Below the pieces are notes generated by a model. That model saw only the letters and a program-made list of their open reading frames with translations, was not told the DNA's origin and searched no databases. Below, piece by piece: positions 38,267 through 46,144 of a stretch of DNA of 64,000 bases (positions within the stretch are counted from its first letter, which is position 1; the number at the start of each line of letters is the position of its first letter). Location of the stretch: assembly GCF_013033355.1 (NCBI RefSeq), contig NZ_WQDY01000005.1:124001-188000 (forward strand). Direction: 5' to 3'. This DNA is from Ruegeria lacuscaerulensis (GTDB lineage: Bacteria; Pseudomonadota; Alphaproteobacteria; Rhodobacterales; Rhodobacteraceae). The position numbers were made by a program, and so were the translations under genes.

Positions 38267-39502
38267 TTACGCAGCTTCTGCGTCGCTGCTGCCAAGGCTG
38301 TGGAGCGATTTTGCCAGCTTTGCGATTTCACGGCGCAGTGGGTTTTTGGCGGCTGAACTTGCCAGCGGTAAACCATGGTCACCGCTTTGCATGACGGGTT
38401 TTCCCCCGTCCGGCAGTTGCAGGTCGATGGATATTCCAAGGCTTTCACCCATCCGCTTGACGCGGCTTTTCCCGTTCAGATCGGTAAACTTCGGAGCTCG
38501 GTTCAACGCGAAACGCAGTTTGTTGAACGGTAGCTCTTCCGCTTGAAGAGCGCGCTTCAGACGCAGGGCGTTTTGTGCCGAGCGCATGTCGAGTTCGATG
38601 ACTGCAAAATACACATGGGCCGCTTGCAGGATGGTCTCGGACCATTGCACCAAAGTCGACGGCATGTCGACAATCACGTAGTCAAAATGCTTGCGCGCAG
38701 TGTCAATAACGCGCTGGATATCTTCCGGAGTGATCAGATCCAACGGCACCATGTCAGACGGCGCGGTCAGAACCTCCATCTTGTCCTCGTAGGACTGCAG
38801 CGCCTGAGAGAACATGTCGTCATCCATGGACGCCGTGTCAGACAGCATTTCGAACACTGTTTCTCGGCGCGGTAGATCCAGGTAAGTCGAGACCGTACCA
38901 AACTGTAGATCCAGGTCGATCAGGCATACCTTGGGAGAAGTCTTGTCCGATGTGGTCGCAAGTTCCCAAGCCAGGTTCACGGCCATGGTGGTAGATCCGA
39001 CTCCACCGGCCAATCCGTGAACCACAAACAAGGCACCTTCCTTTGATGCCCCTTGGGGCAGAGACACGGCCGTTTCCTGTGTCACAACCGCGGGATCAGG
39101 TTTGTTCATACGCGCAATGGCTTCCTGCAACTCACCTTCTGGAAGCGGGTAGGGGACGAATTCATCAGCGCCTTTCCGCAAGAGTTGGTGCAACGCTGCA
39201 GGAGTCACGTCCTCGGCGATCAGAACCACTTTGATCCTCTTTTCCTTCGCGCGAGAGATGATTTCACCCATCATGGTCAGGTCATCTTCGTCCTCACCAT
39301 CAATAGCTAGGGCCACGAATTCTAAACTGTCGGCTTCAGGCTGGCCGAAAAACGCAAGAGCTTCTGCAAATCCCAGGTCGCCCCAACGCTCACCCAGTGC
39401 CGCTTCCATATCTTCAATCAGCAGATCAAAGTTCTGGACGTCACGACTGATCGTGCAGGCCAGAATGGCGTTGTTGTCTTCGTTTGTCGTGGCGTTCGTC
39501 AT
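38267..39502 (-). CDS. cpaE: Pilus localisation ATPase CpaE/TadZ
   Basis: A receiver-plus-ParA/MinD-like protein that positions the Tad machine. The 411-residue protein has an N-terminal receiver-like fold (about 10-130). The ATPase domain follows, where the P-loop reads GLAGGVGSTT (residues 163-172), so the second lysine of MinD is replaced by Ser; this is usual for TadZ/CpaE. I chose the ATG at 39502, with GAGGA 8 bases ahead, over a TTG at 39508. It is separated from the upstream OmpA-type gene by a gap of about 200 bases with direct repeats. Confidence 0.9.
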   Translation of the reverse strand: MTNATTNEDNNAILACTISRDVQNFDLLIEDMEAALGERWGDLGFAEALAFFGQPEADSLEFVALAIDGEDEDDLTMMGEIISRAKEKRIKVVLIAEDVTPAALHQLLRKGADEFVPYPLPEGELQEAIARMNKPDPAVVTQETAVSLPQGASKEGALFVVHGLAGGVGSTTMAVNLAWELATTSDKTSPKVCLIDLDLQFGTVSTYLDLPRRETVFEMLSDTASMDDDMFSQALQSYEDKMEVLTAPSDMVPLDLITPEDIQRVIDTARKHFDYVIVDMPSTLVQWSETILQAAHVYFAVIELDMRSAQNALRLKRALQAEELPFNKLRFALNRAPKFTDLNGKSRVKRMGESLGISIDLQLPDGGKPVMQSGDHGLPLASSAAKNPLRREIAKLAKSLHSLGSSDAEAA

Positions 39503-39602
39503 TAACAAAATCCTCGTCCAGAGGGCAGCAAACCGCGACGAACCGTTCAGGTTTGCCTCGGCGAGCTGATGCCCGGTTGCGGCTTTTTTTGCCGCACTAC
39601 AC

Positions 39603-39675
39603 CCAATTGTTGAGAATTTGGCTTGGAACTTAGGCGAGAATGGGGCGCAAAAGAACCAATTGTTGGGAATTGGGC
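39603..39675 (-). repeat. Direct repeats upstream of cpaE
   Basis: Two copies of a 20-base sequence of the form CCAATTGTTG-x-GAATT-x-GGC (39603-39622 and 39656-39675) differ at two positions and are 53 bases apart start to start. They lie in the promoter region of cpaE. The core GAATTGGG also occurs near the flp promoter, so they may be regulator-binding sites. Confidence 0.5.
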
Positions 39676-39693
39676 GACGATGTCGCCCAATTC
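39667..39693 (-). repeat. Inverted repeat between the OmpA-type gene and cpaE
   Basis: A 12-bp stem with a 3-base loop (39667-39678 with 39682-39693) overlaps the second direct repeat and lies about 10 bases past the stop of the minus-strand OmpA-type gene. No T tract follows directly. It could mark a processing point or an operator. Confidence 0.5.
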
Positions 39694-39702
39694 GCGTTAT
39701 TA

Positions 39703-40326
39703 TTACTCAGATGCCTCGGCGGCGTCTGTGTCTACGATGAAGCTCTCGGTTGTCGCGCTTTCAACGTATTCGCGGTAGATGACTTCCGCGTACTTGCCGT
39801 CAAGCAACTGAGGTTTGCGATCTACAAAGCCAGACACTTCTGTAATCGTACGGCGGTTGCGTCGATCCCTATTCGGCGTGTCGATCAGAGGCTGCGTTTT
39901 ACCGAAGGAAACAACAGCTTCTAGCCGTGACCGCGAAATACCCTGCCGTGTCAGGAACGCGACCGCAGCATTGGCGCGACGCTGGCCTAGGCTTTGGTTA
40001 TACGACTGAGAGCCGACTCGGTCCGTATGGCCGTAAACGCGGAAGCGCGCTTCGGGGAACTGCTTGATCCAATCGGCTTGCCGTAACAGTACACGCTGTG
40101 CGTTTGCATCAAGCTGTGCGCTGTCGAACGCAAAGTTGATCTGCGTTGGCACTTCCGCCGCGAACCTGCGACCCAGGATCTGAGCATAGGTGAGTTCACC
40201 TGTCAGAACCTGCTGGTTGTTCAGAGTTGCATTTCCGAAGGCACCTTGGTCGACTTCATATCCGGCCTCACGCGTACAAGCGGCGACAGCGACCGAAAGA
40301 CCCAGTGCTATAATCCACTTCTGCAT
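39703..40326 (-). CDS. OmpA-family lipoprotein of the tad locus
   Basis: A 207-residue lipoprotein precursor with lipobox VAAC and an OmpA-like peptidoglycan-binding domain (about 60-180). This domain holds NFAFDSAQLD, the RVYGHTDRVGSQSYN loop and the QRRANAAVAFL arginine segment. In many tad loci a CpaD-type lipoprotein sits between cpaC and cpaE; here this OmpA protein takes that place and may anchor the secretin to the cell wall. The ATG at 40326 has a clear AGGAGG ribosome site. Confidence 0.88.
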   Translation of the reverse strand: MQKWIIALGLSVAVAACTREAGYEVDQGAFGNATLNNQQVLTGELTYAQILGRRFAAEVPTQINFAFDSAQLDANAQRVLLRQADWIKQFPEARFRVYGHTDRVGSQSYNQSLGQRRANAAVAFLTRQGISRSRLEAVVSFGKTQPLIDTPNRDRRNRRTITEVSGFVDRKPQLLDGKYAEVIYREYVESATTESFIVDTDAAEASE

Positions 40327-40343
40327 TGGTCCTATCCTCCTAA

Positions 40344-41750
40344 TCATTCCAGGATGTAGCCGTAGGAGCTACCAAAATCCTGTTTGGCGACTTCAGACGC
40401 ACCACCTGATCCTAAACGTTCGGTGCGTGCTGTCTTGCCGTTGATGAACAGATCAAACTCGCTTGGGGGCTTGACCCGGTCGGTCGGCAGAGCCAGCGCT
40501 TCACCACGTGTCGGCGAGACCAGATGCGCGGTGACGATCACGACGAGTTCCGTTTGCTGGCGCTGGTATTCAGCACTGCGGAACAGCGCACCCAGTACGG
40601 GAACATCGCCGAGCCACGGAACCTGATTGTTCAAGTCGCTGAAGTCATCCTGAATAAGCCCCGCAATCGCAAAGCTCTCACCATCCCGCAGCTCAACCGT
40701 GGTTCTGGTCCGACGGGTGATAAAGGACGGTACGTTGTTACCCGCAATCGTGAAGTCCGAGCTGTTGTCGATTGCCGACACTGACGTACCCATTTCCAGG
40801 TTGATCAAGTCGCCGTCCACAACGCGCGGAACAAACAGGATCTGAACACCAAATGCTCGGTATTCAATCGCGATGTTGCCGTCATCCGCGGGAACCGGGA
40901 TCGGAACTTCGCCACCAGCAAGGAATTCTGCTTCCTGACCCGACAGCGCGGACAGGTTCGGTTCCGCAAGGCTACGCGCCAAACCTTTAGCTTCGAGCGC
41001 TTCCAGCAACAAGCGAACCTGTGTGGAGCCTGCGCCAAAACCGAACAGGATCGCACCTGTGTTGGTTTGTTGCAGAGGAATGTTATTATTCAACGCGTTA
41101 GCCAAAGCACCGGCAGAGTTAAGTGTGTTGAAACCCCCGGTTACGTCGCTTCCTCCAAAGCCCAGCGACGCCGTCAGGCTTTTTGCCACTGATCGGCTCA
41201 TTTCGGCAAAGCGCACTTTCAGCATGACTTGCTGGACGCCGCCGACCGACATCAGGTTGGAAACACGCTCGGGCGCGTAGCGCTCGGCCAGTTCCAATGC
41301 CCGCGCCAGTTTGGCTGAGCTAGAGATGGTGCCCGACAGTACAATACCGTCATTTGCGGTCCGCACTTCGATCGGCTCATTCGGCAGGATCTGCCGCAGC
41401 CGCTCTTTGAATTCGGATACATCCGGGGAAACCCGAACGCGCACGTTGGCCAGCAAATTGCCAGCACCGTCGAACAATGTCAGAGTGGTCAGACCGGGCG
41501 CCTTGCCCAATACATAAATGGTACGGTCCGAAAGCGACGAAATATCAGCGATTCCCGCGTTGGCAATGCTGAGTTCGGCAAACGGTTCCTCACTCTCAAC
41601 AACAATTGCGCGGTTCATCGGGACGTCCAGCGTTTCCGCTGTGCCCTTCTTTACCACACGAAGATTTTGAGCCCAGGCGGCATCGCCGATGGAACTCACT
41701 ACAAGCGTCAACCCCAGAAGGGTTGCGCTAATCCAAGAATGTATTTTCAT
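40344..41750 (-). CDS. cpaC: Flp pilus secretin CpaC/RcpA
   Basis: The outer-membrane secretin pore for the Flp pilus. The 468-residue precursor has a signal peptide (about 1-28, ending AWAQ). A pilus-specific N-domain and a BON-like region (NDGIVLSGTISS) follow, then the secretin core with the TNTGAILFGFG and VPWLGDVPVLGALFRS motifs. The ATG at 41750 replaces a longer frame that lacks a signal. It begins about 190 bases after cpaB, behind a terminator, so a separate promoter is likely. Confidence 0.93.
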   Translation of the reverse strand: MKIHSWISATLLGLTLVVSSIGDAAWAQNLRVVKKGTAETLDVPMNRAIVVESEEPFAELSIANAGIADISSLSDRTIYVLGKAPGLTTLTLFDGAGNLLANVRVRVSPDVSEFKERLRQILPNEPIEVRTANDGIVLSGTISSSAKLARALELAERYAPERVSNLMSVGGVQQVMLKVRFAEMSRSVAKSLTASLGFGGSDVTGGFNTLNSAGALANALNNNIPLQQTNTGAILFGFGAGSTQVRLLLEALEAKGLARSLAEPNLSALSGQEAEFLAGGEVPIPVPADDGNIAIEYRAFGVQILFVPRVVDGDLINLEMGTSVSAIDNSSDFTIAGNNVPSFITRRTRTTVELRDGESFAIAGLIQDDFSDLNNQVPWLGDVPVLGALFRSAEYQRQQTELVVIVTAHLVSPTRGEALALPTDRVKPPSEFDLFINGKTARTERLGSGGASEVAKQDFGSSYGYILE

Positions 41751-41891
41751 GTGACCTGCCTCTCCGATCACGCCTCGTTTTAGGGCTAATGCCTTATGTG
41801 CAATAACACTGCGTCAATTGCTAATTTATTGCAATAATCAATGGTTTCTGGAATTTTCCTTATGTGGACAATTCGCAACAACCAAAATGAA

Positions 41892-41925
41892 ACAAGCCGC
41901 GCTGGGTGCGCGGCTTGTGACAGTA
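41892..41925 (-). terminator. Intrinsic terminator downstream of cpaB
   Basis: A perfect 11-bp stem (41892-41902 with 41908-41918) with a 5-base loop lies about 25 bases past the cpaB stop. On the minus strand it continues TTCATTTTGG. It separates pilin-cpaB expression from cpaC. Confidence 0.8.
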
Positions 41926-41941
41926 AATCCCTGATTTAACG

Positions 41942-42817
41942 TTAGTTTGTACAGGGAATTTGACTCTGAACAATTTCTGCACCACGCCGGATATTGGTGT
42001 AGCACTTGCGCTCTTCCACCTTTGCCTCGACAGGCGCGGCTTCCTTGATTCCCAATAGCTTTCGCTGATCAACCTCAATCGCGCTGGCGACCGTTTCGTC
42101 CTGAACACCCACCAAGGCCAGAGACATCCGTCCGGTGTTTTGTGCCTGCGCCAAAGACGCAATCTGTTCAGGCGTTGCGGCCACGGTCACAGTACGCGCG
42201 ATGCTCGCGCCCGTCAGATCAGACCCTGCCGTTTGGTCGACGGCAATCAGTTCGACGTTGGTTTGGATCAGGCGCGTGATTTCACCACCTTCACCCGCAA
42301 GGGCCCCTGAAACTGAACCAGTCCAGTAAACATCGACATTGTCACCTGGACGCAAAAAGCCGGATACTCCTGACGCAACGTCGACTCTGATAGCAAAGGC
42401 GCGCATTCCCTTTTGGAGGCGCGAGGTCAATCCAGCAGATTCTCCAGGTTTGGTGACCTTGACTTCCAGCAGAGCCTCATTTTTCTCCATGGCTCTCAGA
42501 ATATACCTGTCGCCTTTTGCGTCTTCGGGAAACAATGTGGCCAGTTCCTGGAAGGTACCTTCTGGAAGCGCGTCTTCAGGCCATTTGACAAGTCGGACAT
42601 CCTCTTGAACCAGGCGCTCTCCGTATTTCAACGGGCGGTTCGATACAAAAACGTCCACGGTGGCGATGTTGGTGGCATTTGCCATCGCGTCTTGCGCGGC
42701 TTTTTTCTCTCGTTCAAGCTGGGCTTGAGTTTGTGCGATGTAGTCTTGCGCCAGATAAACAGCGCCACCGGCCAAAGCGACCCCGACAATCAGGACAAGT
42801 CCAAATACTGCGCGCAT
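41942..42817 (-). CDS. cpaB: Flp pilus assembly protein CpaB/RcpC
   Basis: A periplasmic protein with an SAF-type domain that assists secretin and pilus assembly. The 291-residue protein has one N-terminal membrane helix (about 3-25), a coiled segment (to about 50), then the SAF domain with RPLKYGERLVQEDVRLVKWPEDALPEG and the FLRPGDNVDVYWTG stretch. The ATG at 42817 gives the common MRAVFGLVL start; an upstream start would add a polar tail. Its stop is followed by a strong terminator. Confidence 0.92.
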   Translation of the reverse strand: MRAVFGLVLIVGVALAGGAVYLAQDYIAQTQAQLEREKKAAQDAMANATNIATVDVFVSNRPLKYGERLVQEDVRLVKWPEDALPEGTFQELATLFPEDAKGDRYILRAMEKNEALLEVKVTKPGESAGLTSRLQKGMRAFAIRVDVASGVSGFLRPGDNVDVYWTGSVSGALAGEGGEITRLIQTNVELIAVDQTAGSDLTGASIARTVTVAATPEQIASLAQAQNTGRMSLALVGVQDETVASAIEVDQRKLLGIKEAAPVEAKVEERKCYTNIRRGAEIVQSQIPCTN

Positions 42818-42971
42818 TTGCGTACCCTCGTATTTTTCTGTTTTGGTTTTGCTGCCGTCATGCGCAGCTAATCTCAATCACAGCTATCGACGAATTGTGT
42901 CGAAAAGGGGGACAATCTTTGATTTTTTTTTCGTCCGTGCCAAATCATGAGTTTGGTCACCGACTGATGAG

Positions 42972-43175
42972 TCAGTAGGTGATATTGAATTCAGGTTTAT
43001 GAACTTCCATCGATGAAAGCGCAGTTCCTGTTTCCGAATCAACGTGTTGAATCGGATCTGAAAGGTTCAGGAAAATGATTGACCCAAAACCAACCAAGCC
43101 GGCCGTTAGAACCACCCAATCAACGGTAACGGCCCCATCTTCGTCTGCAGAAAAGTTTGCAATTCTGTGCATCAT
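42972..43175 (-). CDS. Flp-type pilin, second copy
   Basis: A 67-residue prepilin of type IVb class: a short charged leader, the cleavage zone DEDG-AVTVDW, then a hydrophobic helix. The position +5 residue is Asp rather than Glu. Its weak ribosome site compared with the upstream pilin gene suggests lower expression, consistent with a minor pilin. The C-terminal half is polar and unlike that of the first pilin. Confidence 0.75.
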   Translation of the reverse strand: MMHRIANFSADEDGAVTVDWVVLTAGLVGFGSIIFLNLSDPIQHVDSETGTALSSMEVHKPEFNITY

Positions 43176-43203
43176 GAGAGACCCAACTTAAAAAGAAAGT
43201 TTA

Positions 43204-43236
43204 TAAAAAAAGGGCCACGCTTTGAAACCGTGGCCC
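43204..43236 (-). terminator. Strong terminator after the first pilin gene
   Basis: An 8-bp stem GGGCCACG / CGTGGCCC (43212-43219 with 43229-43236) with a 9-base loop is followed on the minus strand by seven T. It lies 25 bases beyond the first pilin stop, so most transcripts should end there and only some continue to the second pilin and cpaB. Confidence 0.88.
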
Positions 43237-43261
43237 CCTTCAAGTACGTTAAGTACTAAAC

Positions 43262-43471
43262 TTAGCTTTGCGGTGTGATGGTGGTCACCGGAGTCGAAAC
43301 TGCAGTACCCGACAGCGCGCCTTCGACGGTGTTCGCCAGCTGGTTGGTACCTTCACCAACCTGGGTGTAAGCAACTGCTGCCAGGCCAACGATGGCTGCG
43401 GTCAGAACAACCCAGTCAACTGTTACTGCGCCGTCTTCGTCTTTGCGGAAGTTCTTGATGAACTTGATCAT
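43262..43471 (-). CDS. flp: Flp-type major pilin
   Basis: A 69-residue prepilin with a basic leader (MIKFIKNFRKDEDG), the cleavage site after Gly, and a mature N-terminus AVTVDWVVLTAAIVG that forms the polymerisation helix. The excellent AGGAGG ribosome site and the strong terminator behind it are typical of an abundant single-gene message, so it is likely the major pilus subunit. Like the other copy it carries Asp-Trp at positions 5 and 6 in place of Glu-Tyr. Confidence 0.82.
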   Translation of the reverse strand: MIKFIKNFRKDEDGAVTVDWVVLTAAIVGLAAVAYTQVGEGTNQLANTVEGALSGTAVSTPVTTITPQS

Positions 43472-43827
43472 GTTACGTCCCTCCTAAAGGATCAAAAAAG
43501 TCAATTAAACCTTGGCGTCTTTCAGAGCTTTCTCTCTCAGTCCGCTCTCGACCGTCTCGGTATGGCATTATGTTTGACGGTCAGGCGTGGCAGGAATTGG
43601 GCCAAATCACATTTTTTTTCGCGGAAGTTTAACTTTTTCGCAGGAGTTTAGGTAACGCATTGAAAATAAATAAATAAAAAATCAAAAAACGTATTTCGAC
43701 CTCACTGTTCCGATGTAATTTTACGGCAAATGAGGCGAAAATGCCCCAATTCACGTTGTTTTTATGGCTTTGAACGCAGATTCTTGGTTCAAATCAGTCA
43801 AAAGATAAAATTCATGAGGCGGGCAAA
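43472..43827. other. 356-bp divergent region, flp to lytic transglycosylase
   Basis: This AT-rich gap must hold the promoters for the pilin gene and the divergent transglycosylase gene. It contains two copies of GAATTGGG on opposite strands (43594-43601 and 43745-43752) and an A-rich tract (about 43660-43690). I see no open reading frame with a convincing start and no tRNA; a T-loop-like string near 43790 lacks paired arms. Confidence 0.6.
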
Positions 43828-44688
43828 ATGAATCTGCGGGACGCAATACTCTGCGCCGGTGCGGTGGCAATGCTGTTAACAGGGCCGGGCTCTGTTGTTG
43901 CTCAGACAATTGAACCACGTGGCGTTTATAAAAGGGTGAAGCCGCCGAAACCTGGGTCGCGGCCCAAGATCACCGTGCAGATATCGCCAGAGGAACACGC
44001 AGCCCGACCTTCGGCGCCCAGCACTGGTGCGGACCTGCAAGAATCCGAGATTATTACACGTACACGAGTCGCGCCGCCGAGCTTGCCGGGCGGGGCCGAC
44101 AAACCCGCCGGATCCTATACGGCTTTTTGGGAAGAAGTGTCGCCCGCGCTAGATCAAGCCGGCGCAGGACGTCTGGATCAAGCGATACAGGCATTGGCAG
44201 CCGTCAACGTGTCCTCTCCGCGATTGCAGACTTTGCAGAACATCGCTCAGCAACAGGGGGTCGACATCCTGCGTTCGACAGTTGGTACGAATGTTTCGCC
44301 TGCGCTGGTGTTGGCCGTGATATCGGTTGAATCTGCTGGCCGGGCTGACGCGGTCAGCCACGCGGGTGCTCAGGGGTTGATGCAATTGATGCCAGCAACG
44401 GCAAGGCGGTTTGGCGTTGAGGACAGCTTCCATCCCGGCCAGAACATCTCGGGCGGGGTGAAGTATTTAAACTGGTTGATGGAGGAGTTCGGAAACGACC
44501 CGATCCTTGTGTTGGCTGGTTATAATGCAGGTGAAGGGGCCGTCCGCAAACATGGGGGCGTACCGCCCTATAAAGAGACGCGCAACTACGTGCCCAAAGT
44601 GCTTGCCGCGTTTCAGGTCGCGCGGGCTTTGTGTCTGACCCCTCCGCAGCTCATCTCGGACGGGTGCGTTTTTCAGACGGCAAACTAA
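43828..44688 (+). CDS. Lytic transglycosylase, SLT domain
   Basis: A periplasmic murein hydrolase that cuts the glycan strand to form 1,6-anhydro ends. The 286-residue precursor has a signal peptide (about 1-26, ending VVAQ), a basic and proline-rich spacer, and a C-terminal SLT domain (about 150-265). The catalytic Glu is at residue 168 in ISVESAG, followed by GLMQLMPATA and AGYNAGEGAV. Its place next to tad genes suggests it opens the wall for the pilus, but it may also be a housekeeping enzyme. Confidence 0.9.
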   Translation: MNLRDAILCAGAVAMLLTGPGSVVAQTIEPRGVYKRVKPPKPGSRPKITVQISPEEHAARPSAPSTGADLQESEIITRTRVAPPSLPGGADKPAGSYTAFWEEVSPALDQAGAGRLDQAIQALAAVNVSSPRLQTLQNIAQQQGVDILRSTVGTNVSPALVLAVISVESAGRADAVSHAGAQGLMQLMPATARRFGVEDSFHPGQNISGGVKYLNWLMEEFGNDPILVLAGYNAGEGAVRKHGGVPPYKETRNYVPKVLAAFQVARALCLTPPQLISDGCVFQTAN

Positions 44689-44690
44689 AT

Positions 44691-44718
44691 AGGCCCACGC
44701 AGGTTGGTGGGCCTTCTT
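44691..44718. terminator. Terminator between transglycosylase and scoB
   Basis: An 8-bp stem AGGCCCAC / GTGGGCCT (44691-44698 with 44707-44714) lies between the convergent stops. It has TCTTT on the plus side and ATTTAG on the minus side, so it can act both ways. Confidence 0.75.
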
Positions 44719-44722
44719 TGGT

Positions 44723-45349
44723 TCAGGCGACGATTGTCGCCTCGGTGGCGGCGCGCATCTCGTCTTCGCTGACGCCATCGGCCAGTTCGACGATGCGCAG
44801 GCCGCCTTCAACCACGTCCAACACGCCCAGGTTGGTGATGATGCGATCGACCACACCCTGACCGGTTAGGGGCAGGGTGCATTCTTTCAGCACTTTCGAG
44901 TCGCCGTGTTTGTTGGTGTGATCCATAACGACGATCACGCGGCCTACGCCAGCCACCAGATCCATCGCGCCGCCCATGCCTTTGACCAGCTTGCCTGGGA
45001 TCATCCAGTTGGCCAGATCGCCTTTCTCGTCCACCTCCATCGCGCCCAGAATGGCCGCTGCGATCTTGCCGCCGCGGATCATGGCGAATGAGGTTGCACT
45101 GTCGAAATAAGCGGTGCGAGACAGTTCGGTTATCGTCTGCTTACCCGCATTGATCAGGTCGGGGTCTTCCTCGCCCTCAAAAGGGAAGGGGCCCATGCCC
45201 AGCATTCCGTTCTCGGATTGCAGTGTAATGTCCTTGTCACCCACATAGTTTGCCACCAGCGTCGGGATACCGATGCCGAGGTTCACATACATACCGTCTT
45301 CCAGCTCATCCGCCGCGCGGGCGGCCATCTGATTACGATCCCAAGGCAT
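44723..45349 (-). CDS. scoB: Succinyl-CoA:3-ketoacid CoA-transferase subunit B
   Basis: Subunit B of a class I CoA transferase that activates acetoacetate to acetoacetyl-CoA with succinyl-CoA, in ketone-body or PHB use. The 208-residue protein has GIGIPTLVANYV and the catalytic Glu46 in QSENGMLGMG. Its ATG overlaps the scoA stop by one base (TAATG), which couples translation. The substrate acid could also be another short 3-oxoacid. Confidence 0.9.
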   Translation of the reverse strand: MPWDRNQMAARAADELEDGMYVNLGIGIPTLVANYVGDKDITLQSENGMLGMGPFPFEGEEDPDLINAGKQTITELSRTAYFDSATSFAMIRGGKIAAAILGAMEVDEKGDLANWMIPGKLVKGMGGAMDLVAGVGRVIVVMDHTNKHGDSKVLKECTLPLTGQGVVDRIITNLGVLDVVEGGLRIVELADGVSEDEMRAATEATIVA

Positions 45350-46053
45350 TATGCGTCCTCCTTCTTGCGGGTGGTGCGCTGTTCGATGCGCTTTTCGTGG
45401 CTGCCCTGAATGATGCGGTGCACATAGATGCCGGGCAGGTGGATGCTGTCGGGGTCCAACGACCCGGTGGGCACGATCTCTTCGACTTCGACCACACAGA
45501 CTTTGCCACATGTGGCCGCTGGCACGTTGAAATTACGAGCTGTCTTGCGGAACACCAGATTGCCGGTCTCGTCCGCCTTCCACGCTTTGACGATGGCGAG
45601 GTCGGCAAAGATGCCTTCCTCCATGATATATGTCTCGCCGTTGAAGTCCTTATGCTCTTTGCCCTCGGCGATCACGGTGCCTACGCCTGTCTTGGTGTAG
45701 AAACCGGGAATACCCGCGCCACCTGCGCGCATCCGCTCGGCCAGCGTGCCTTGCGGGTTGAACTCTAGTTCCAGCTCGCCACTGAGATACTGACGCATGA
45801 ACTCGGCGTTTTCTCCGACATACGAGCTGATCATCTTCTTGACCTGACGGGTCTGCAGCAGAATGCCGATCCCAAAATCGTCGACGCCCGCATTGTTCGA
45901 GGCAAAGGTCAGATCCTTCGCGCCCGAGGCTTTGATCGCCTCAAGCAGAAGTTCCGGGATGCCGCACAGGCCAAACCCGCCCGCTGCGATCAACTTGCCA
46001 TCCGAGATCACTCCGTCGAGCGCCTCAGAGGCATTGGCATAGATTTTCTTCAT
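45349..46053 (-). CDS. scoA: Succinyl-CoA:3-ketoacid CoA-transferase subunit A
   Basis: Subunit A of the same CoA transferase. The 234-residue protein begins MKKIYANASEALDGVISDG and has the GGFGLCGIPELLLEAI loop that binds CoA and the SNNAGVDDFGIGILL segment. I chose the ATG at 46053 over a frame beginning at 46104 that has no such features. The scoAB pair appears as an independent two-gene operon between topA and the transglycosylase. Confidence 0.92.
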   Translation of the reverse strand: MKKIYANASEALDGVISDGKLIAAGGFGLCGIPELLLEAIKASGAKDLTFASNNAGVDDFGIGILLQTRQVKKMISSYVGENAEFMRQYLSGELELEFNPQGTLAERMRAGGAGIPGFYTKTGVGTVIAEGKEHKDFNGETYIMEEGIFADLAIVKAWKADETGNLVFRKTARNFNVPAATCGKVCVVEVEEIVPTGSLDPDSIHLPGIYVHRIIQGSHEKRIEQRTTRKKEDA

Positions 46054-46144
46054 GGAAAACTCCCCCAATGACATGGTGTTGGGCGAGTTGTGCCGCCACG
46101 TCACGGGGAAGTCAATGAAACCAAGGGGGTGGTGGTATTTCTAC

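Noticed and set aside
42972..43471. Recent tandem duplication of pilin genes
   Set aside because: The two pilins agree in the N-terminal helix but differ widely after it and in their ribosome sites, so they are diverged paralogues and not a recent copy.
43775..43805. A T-loop-like string (GGTTCAAATC) as a tRNA
   Set aside because: The flanks do not pair into a T-arm or acceptor stem and no anticodon arm is visible.
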